Of a stretch of DNA of 5,995 nt, positions 1-4,067 are shown one piece after another. The stretch's first letter is position 1. Each line of letters opens with the position of its first letter. Under the pieces are notes generated by a model. It saw only the letters and a program-made list of their open reading frames with translations. It was not told the origin of the DNA and did no database searches. The translations under genes were made by a program, and so were the position numbers. Origin of the DNA: an uncultured Lachnospiraceae bacterium (lineage in GTDB: Bacteria > Bacillota > Clostridia > Lachnospirales > Lachnospiraceae); the NCBI GenBank assembly GCA_946533525.1, contig CAMNBW010000113.1:1-5995 (forward strand), in the 5' to 3' direction.

Positions 1-1823
1 GGCTCTCCCTCAAAGCTTAAAAGCGTCTTGCCGTCTGCCTTATACGTATGCAGGAAGCTGCCGACACCTGCGCTTTGAGCTTCATATTCGAAGGTCTGTC
101 TCAGGCACTGCCTCTCAGCAGTATCATTGGCCTTAAGTATGGACATTTTATAAGACATTGACCCCTTCTCCACCTTTACTATGCCTGATATTCTTGGGGT
201 GAAATTGGGCTCATCCGGTTCATATTTCCTGCTGCGAAGAGCTTCTTCAAAGCTTAAGCCCTTTTCAAGCCCTTCGTATATGGTATCAGTCTGATCCCCG
301 TTGGTAACTATGGTCTCGCTCCCCAAAACCCTGACCGGGGAATAAATTATAAGCGAGGGATCCTTCATTTTGGAAGGATCGAAGGCCTGTGTCCTGATGC
401 CTTCACCCTCCTCAACAAATATGCGGTTTCTGCTGTTTTCCGAGCGTCCCATTATGAAGTATGCGATAACGGCGCTTTTGCCGTCCCCGCTTCGTCCTAT
501 TACTATCCCCCGTCCAGGATAAGGGTTGCTTTTCACCTTTTCAAACAGATCGTCATTATAGGCAAGGCTCTTGCCTATCTCAAAGCAGTCAAAGGTGGCA
601 AAATAGTCCTCCAGCGTCTCTGCACGCCTTATAAGGTCAAAACTTCCGTCCTTATGCAGCATTACCTCGGCGCTCCTTAAGCGCCCGTTATAATTATAAC
701 CCATTGCGTGGCCATGGGCCCCGGTATCGTGAATATACAAAAGATCTCCCATATCGATCTTCGGCAGCTTCCTGTCTATTGCAAATTTATCGTTATTTTC
801 GCACAGCGACCCGGTAATGTCGTATACATTTGTTTCCGGCGCATCCTCTTTACCCAGCACAGTTATATGATGGTAAGCCCCGTACATAGCCGGACGCATC
901 AGGTTCGCGGCACAGGCATCGACTCCGATATACTCCTTATATATATGCTTTTCATGTATCGCACGGGTAACAAGGGCACCATAGGGAGCGAGCATGAACC
1001 GTCCCATCTCTGTGTAGATAGCCACATCATCCATTCCCTCGGGAACAAGGATCTCCTCGTACTTTTTCCTTACCCCCTCTCCTATGAGAGCTATATCATT
1101 GGCCTCGGCCTCCGGAGTATAGGGAACTCCCACTCCACCGGAAAGATTGATGAAGGAGATATGGATATCCAGAGCCTTTTTTAATTCCACTGCCAGCTCG
1201 AACAGTTGTGATGCCAGCATCGGGTAGTAATCGTTGCTCACGGTATTGCTCACAAGGAAGGAATGAATACCGAAGTGCTTTACCCCGTATTCCTTAAGCT
1301 TCTTAAAGCCCTCGAAAAGCTGCTCTTTGGTAAAACCGTACTTCGCGTCATTGGGGTTATCCATGATCTGGTTGGATATGGTAAATACTCCTCCGGGGTT
1401 GTACCTGCAGCACATCGTCTCCGGGAAGCTGCCAACATGCTCGGCATAGTAGTCTATCAAGGTAAGATCGTCAAAATTAATTATCGAACCCAGGCGCTCG
1501 GCATAGGAAAATTCAGAGGCCGGAGTATCGTTGGAGGAAAACATTATATCGTCGTCCTTAAAGCCGCAGGCGTAGGCAAGCCTCAGCTCCGCCATGGATG
1601 AGCAGTCGCAGCCGCAGCCATACTCTTTTAACAGCTTCAGGATAAACGGATTGGGGGTGGCTTTTACGGCAAAATACTCCTTGAAGCCCTTGTTCCATGC
1701 AAAGGCCCTGTTTACTGCCTCGGCATTTTTCCTGATCCCTTCCTCATCATAAACATGGAAAGGGGTGGGAAAATGCGCTGCTATCTCTTCCGCCTTCTGC
1801 TTGTCCAAAAATGGTTTTTTCAT
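1..1823 (-). CDS. lysA-purO: Bifunctional fusion: diaminopimelate decarboxylase (LysA) + IMP cyclohydrolase (PurO-type), 3' end cut by window edge
   Basis: One uninterrupted frame of 607 complete codons runs from ATG at 1823 to the left edge. Residues 1 to about 415 are LysA, the fold-type III PLP enzyme that decarboxylates meso-diaminopimelate to lysine. Visible are the PLP lysine K54 in YFAVKATPNP, H187, the phosphate-binding GGVG at 229-232, EMGR at 272-275, R330, the catalytic C341-E342 in GSLCENND, and DTGAHG at 366-371, where many LysA proteins have Tyr instead of His370. From about residue 425 the sequence becomes IMP cyclohydrolase (PF07826-like), which closes FAICAR to IMP: NPYPGRG 433-439, GRSENSRNR 459-467, TNGDQTD 507-513. 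Standalone proteins of this type are roughly 235-240 residues, so about 60 residues lie beyond the edge. The start is supported by a strong SD. Both assignments come from remembered family motifs. The fusion could be real or could result from a one-base sequencing or assembly error at the junction near 550-556. Confidence 0.88.
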   Translation of the reverse strand, partial: MKKPFLDKQKAEEIAAHFPTPFHVYDEEGIRKNAEAVNRAFAWNKGFKEYFAVKATPNPFILKLLKEYGCGCDCSSMAELRLAYACGFKDDDIMFSSNDTPASEFSYAERLGSIINFDDLTLIDYYAEHVGSFPETMCCRYNPGGVFTISNQIMDNPNDAKYGFTKEQLFEGFKKLKEYGVKHFGIHSFLVSNTVSNDYYPMLASQLFELAVELKKALDIHISFINLSGGVGVPYTPEAEANDIALIGEGVRKKYEEILVPEGMDDVAIYTEMGRFMLAPYGALVTRAIHEKHIYKEYIGVDACAANLMRPAMYGAYHHITVLGKEDAPETNVYDITGSLCENNDKFAIDRKLPKIDMGDLLYIHDTGAHGHAMGYNYNGRLRSAEVMLHKDGSFDLIRRAETLEDYFATFDCFEIGKSLAYNDDLFEKVKSNPYPGRGIVIGRSGDGKSAVIAYFIMGRSENSRNRIFVEEGEGIRTQAFDPSKMKDPSLIIYSPVRVLGSETIVTNGDQTDTIYEGLEKGLSFEEALRSRKYEPDEPNFTPRISGIVKVEKGSMSYKMSILKANDTAERQCLRQTFEYEAQSAGVGSFLHTYKADGKTLLSFEGE

Positions 1824-1826
1824 AAT

Positions 1827-1835
1827 CTCCTCCTT
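1827..1835 (-). promoter_or_regulatory. Strong Shine-Dalgarno of lysA-purO
   Basis: Read on the minus strand the bases are AAGGAGGAG, followed by ATT and the ATG at 1823. It is a near-perfect match to the anti-SD of 16S rRNA and fixes the lysA start. It is by far the strongest ribosome site in the window; the other genes lean on overlap or short spacing. Confidence 0.85.
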
Positions 1836-1843
1836 AAAAATTA

Positions 1844-1918
1844 TATGTGTGAATTATCTCGGCACTCGACCATGTGGTGACTCATTTCGATTTATCGAAA
1901 TGAGCGGAGCAGGTTAGC
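1844..1918. repeat. 75-bp tandem repeat, copy A
   Basis: This is the first of two full tandem copies with an exact 75-bp period, in the gap between ung and lysA-purO. By eye it matches copy B at 70 of 75 positions; all five differences fall in the first 40 bp and the rest is identical. It contains an 11-bp perfect inverted repeat at 1881-1904 and an imperfect palindrome (accatgtggt) around 1869-1878. The array phase is arbitrary; this start was chosen because similarity between copies begins here. No protein in either direction is plausible. It resembles an extragenic palindromic element, but I cannot name a family. Confidence 0.9.
1881..1904. repeat. Hairpin in repeat copy A (11-bp perfect inverted repeat)
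   Basis: The arms ctcatttcgat and atcgaaatgag are exact reverse complements separated by two bases, giving about a 10-bp stem with a 4-nt loop in RNA. No U-run follows on either strand, so it is not a canonical intrinsic terminator. It may slow exonucleases or mark a repeat family. Confidence 0.9.
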
Positions 1919-1993
1919 TATGTATGAGTTATCTTGGCACTCGACCACGTAGTGACTCATTTCGATTTATCGAAATGAGCGGAGCAGGTTAGC
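1919..1993. repeat. 75-bp tandem repeat, copy B
   Basis: The second full copy directly abuts copy A. It carries the same 11-bp inverted repeat at 1956-1979. Its central palindrome reads accacgtagt where copy A reads accatgtggt. Each copy departs once from the perfect palindrome accacgtggt, which suggests (inference) that the ancestral unit had a second perfect palindrome and each copy decayed independently. Confidence 0.9.
1956..1979. repeat. Hairpin in repeat copy B
   Basis: It is identical to the hairpin 75 bp away in copy A. The stem shows no change while nearby positions differ between copies, which fits either recent duplication or selection on the structure. No poly-U tract follows. 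Confidence 0.9.
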
Positions 1994-2015
1994 TATGTAT
2001 GAGTTATCTTGGCAC
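1994..2015. repeat. Partial third copy of the 75-bp repeat, overlapping the 3' end of ung
   Basis: These 22 bp match the first 22 bp of copy B exactly, then similarity stops. Bases 2004-2015 are also the last three codons (Val-Pro-Arg) and the TAA stop of ung. The array thus runs into the gene, and ung takes its end from repeat sequence, or else the repeat arose by copying the ung end. Confidence 0.85.
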
Positions 2016-2708
2016 CTGCTCAATTTGCCAATCTATCGGCTCCACTCCGTTTGCTTCCAAAAATTCATTGCACTTCTTAAAATGTCCGCAGCCGAAAAAA
2101 CCTCTCGATGCCGACAACGGACTGGGGTGCGGCGCCTTCAGGACAAGGTGCCTGGGGTTATTCAGCATACTCTCCTTTTCCCCTGCGGGCCTGCCCCACA
2201 GCAAAAAAACTATGGGTCTGTCAATTTCATTGATCCTGCTGATAATCGCATCCGTAAACTGCTCCCAGCCCTTACCCCTGTGGGACATTGGCGTATGAGC
2301 CCTTACGGTCAGCACAGTATTTAAAAGCAATACCCCCTGCCTCGCCCATTTTTCAAGGCAGCCGTTATTGGGTATATAAAGCCCGAGCTCGTCATGAAGC
2401 TCCTTATATATGTTTTTCAGCGAAGGTGGTATATCTTTTTCCTCGATTTCCTTTTTAACCGAAAAGCAAAGCCCATGTGCCTGATTTACATTGTGATAGG
2501 GATCCTGCCCAAGAATAACTGCTTTGACTTTCCCGTACGGAGTATAATGCAGTGCATTAAATATATCATTGGACGGTGGGAATATCTGCCTTGTGGTATA
2601 TTCCTCCTTTAGAAACAAATAGAGTTCCTTGTAATAAGGCTTACCGAATTCCTCTTTCAGGACCGGCAGCCAGTCATTATCGATTGCTGGCATATCTGAC
2701 GCTAACAT
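2004..2708 (-). CDS. ung: Uracil-DNA glycosylase (family 1 UDG)
   Basis: This enzyme removes uracil from DNA, produced by cytosine deamination or dUTP incorporation, and so starts base excision repair. The protein has 234 residues, close to the E. coli enzyme at 229. Key motifs are intact: the water-activating loop GQDPYH at 67-72 with catalytic D69, the conserved WARQGVLLLNTVLTVR block at 121-136, VFLLWG at 167-172, and HPSPLS at 194-199 with the catalytic His194 before the DNA-intercalation loop. The start is not certain. ATG at 2708 overlaps hisF by 32 nt but sits directly behind GAAAGGA with almost no spacer; ATG at 2693 (Met6) would lie 15 nt from that SD. An in-frame TAG upstream excludes a longer form. 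Family homology begins at about residue 10, so both starts are compatible. The last three residues and the stop are shared with the adjacent repeat. The gene sits at the end of a histidine gene pair with no obvious functional link and probably shares its transcript. Confidence 0.96.
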   Translation of the reverse strand: MLASDMPAIDNDWLPVLKEEFGKPYYKELYLFLKEEYTTRQIFPPSNDIFNALHYTPYGKVKAVILGQDPYHNVNQAHGLCFSVKKEIEEKDIPPSLKNIYKELHDELGLYIPNNGCLEKWARQGVLLLNTVLTVRAHTPMSHRGKGWEQFTDAIISRINEIDRPIVFLLWGRPAGEKESMLNNPRHLVLKAPHPSPLSASRGFFGCGHFKKCNEFLEANGVEPIDWQIEQVPR

Positions 2709-3450
2709 TCCTTTCTGCTAGATACTGCTTCACTTCGCCTATGGACAGCTCCCTGTAATGAAACAGCGAAGCCGCAAGCGCCGCAGACGCTCCTCCTTCA
2801 GCAAAGGCCTCGTAAAAATGCTCCTTGCTGCCAGCTCCGCCCGATGCGATCACCGGCACATTGACAGTCCCGGAAATTATCCGGGTCAGCTCCAGATCAT
2901 AGCCTGCCTTTGTTCCGTCCGCATCCATACTGGTAAGAAGTATCTCACCCGCTCCGCGCCTGACTCCTTCAACAGCCCATTCCACAGCATCTATGCCCAT
3001 GTCCAGCCGCCCGCCGTTTTTATATACAGTCCACCTGTTCTCTCCCGGAACCTTACGGGCGTCTATAGCCAGCACCACGCACTGGCTTCCGTATTTATCG
3101 GCAGCCTCATCAATCAGCTCCGGCCTGTCGATGGCGGCGGAATTGACCGAAACCTTATCTGCCCCTTCTCTTAATATCTCTTTAAAATCCTCTACGGTCC
3201 TGATCCCTCCTCCTACGGTAAAGGGAATAAAAACCTGGGAAGCCACGGCCCTTACCATATCCACTACCGTACGGCGATGGTCCGACGACGCGGTAATATC
3301 CAGAAATACAAGCTCGTCTGCCCCTTCCCTGTCATAGATCCCGGCAACCTCTACGGGATCTCCGGCGTCCTTCAGATTTACAAAATTAACTCCCTTGACG
3401 ACCCTTCCGTCCTTGACATCCAGGCAGGGGATGATCCTCTTAGTGTACAT
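2677..3450 (-). CDS. hisF: Imidazole glycerol phosphate synthase, cyclase subunit HisF
   Basis: HisF takes ammonia from HisH and converts PRFAR to imidazole glycerol phosphate plus AICAR, the branch from histidine to purine synthesis. The protein has 257 residues, the usual length, as one (beta-alpha)8 barrel. The catalytic pair is present: D11 in IIPCLDVKDGRVVKG and D130 in VVLAIDARK. Phosphate-binding loops are seen at VGGGIRT 79-85, SVNSAA 101-106 and IASGGAG 201-207. It starts 9 nt after hisH, with only a weak GGTG as ribosome site, so coupling to hisH is likely. The usual neighbour hisA is not between hisH and hisF here. Nothing in the sequence suggests loss of function. Confidence 0.98.
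   Translation of the reverse strand: MYTKRIIPCLDVKDGRVVKGVNFVNLKDAGDPVEVAGIYDREGADELVFLDITASSDHRRTVVDMVRAVASQVFIPFTVGGGIRTVEDFKEILREGADKVSVNSAAIDRPELIDEAADKYGSQCVVLAIDARKVPGENRWTVYKNGGRLDMGIDAVEWAVEGVRRGAGEILLTSMDADGTKAGYDLELTRIISGTVNVPVIASGGAGSKEHFYEAFAEGGASAALAASLFHYRELSIGEVKQYLAERNVSVRYASNR
2709..2715 (-). promoter_or_regulatory. Putative ribosome site of ung, inside hisF
   Basis: The minus strand reads GAAAGGA immediately before ATG at 2708. A usual spacer is 5-9 nt; here it is about zero for Met1 and 15 nt for Met6, so it does not decide the start cleanly. Because it lies in the last codons of hisF, ung translation is probably coupled to ribosomes finishing hisF. Confidence 0.45.
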
Positions 3451-3459
3451 TTTTCACCA

Positions 3460-4065
3460 TCAAGTTTTCAAAAAGTTATCCAGTATCTTAAGTCCCGTTT
3501 CGGAGCTCTTTTCCGGATGAAACTGTACCGCAAATATATTGTCCTTTTCCACGGATGCGTCCACCCTGACTCCGTAATCGATCTGCGAGGTCACAATATT
3601 TTTATCCTCTGCATCCAGATAATAGGAATGAACAAAGTAAACGAAAGGCTCTTTTTCAACGCCTTCAAAAAGCTTCCCCGGCCTGACTACATCGAGGGAA
3701 TTCCAGCCTATATTGGGCACCTTAAGCTCTTGTGTCTCCGGTATTCGCCTGATCTTGCCCTTAAGCAGCCCCAGGCCCTTTTCTCCGGGACTTTCTTCGC
3801 TCTCTTCAAATAAAAGCTGCAGGCCGAGACATATGCCCATGAAGGGGATCTTTTTTTCCACGACTGTTTTTATCGTCTCTACCAGTCCCCTTTCCCTAAG
3901 CTTATGCATCGCCGCCCCAAAGGCTCCCACTCCCGGAAGGATCACCTTATGAGCCTTCAGTATCTCCTCCGGTTTATCGGTGATGATACTGTCGGCTCCC
4001 AGAAAGGCGGCAGCCTTTTCAACACTCTTTATATTGCCTGCATCATAATCTATTATCGCTACCAT
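3460..4065 (-). CDS. hisH: Imidazole glycerol phosphate synthase, glutamine amidotransferase subunit HisH
   Basis: HisH hydrolyses glutamine and channels the ammonia to HisF. The protein has 201 residues, normal for this class I (triad) amidotransferase. The triad is complete: C79 in GICLGLQ, and H183 and E185 in VQFHPEKSS. PGVGAFG at 44-50, PNIGWN at 117-122 and VHSYY at 145-149 also fit the family. The ATG at 4065 lies only 2 nt after the stop of the upstream membrane-protein gene. No good SD stands at normal distance (a GGAA lies about 13 nt upstream), so translation probably depends on ribosomes ending the upstream gene. It pairs with hisF directly downstream. Confidence 0.98.
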   Translation of the reverse strand: MVAIIDYDAGNIKSVEKAAAFLGADSIITDKPEEILKAHKVILPGVGAFGAAMHKLRERGLVETIKTVVEKKIPFMGICLGLQLLFEESEESPGEKGLGLLKGKIRRIPETQELKVPNIGWNSLDVVRPGKLFEGVEKEPFVYFVHSYYLDAEDKNIVTSQIDYGVRVDASVEKDNIFAVQFHPEKSSETGLKILDNFLKT

Positions 4066-4067
4066 TT

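Noticed and set aside
708..1601. Plus-strand open frames opposite lysA, 708-1184 and 1263-1601
   Set aside because: They have no ribosome site or family features and lie fully opposite a well-supported gene.
1840..1845. TATAAT on the minus strand as a -10 box for lysA-purO
   Set aside because: It stands only 4 nt before the Shine-Dalgarno, so transcription would begin within it, and no fair -35 lies 17 nt upstream (best about 3 of 6).
1881..1979. The two hairpins as rho-independent terminators of the hisHF-ung transcript
   Set aside because: The stems are AT-rich in part and no U-run follows on either strand.
1844..2015. CRISPR-like array
   Set aside because: The copies abut directly with no unique spacers, only two full units exist, and the unit is 75 bp.
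3277..3813. Plus-strand frame of 178 codons across hisF and hisH
   Set aside because: It is antisense to two intact, conserved genes and crosses their junction; no recognisable protein.
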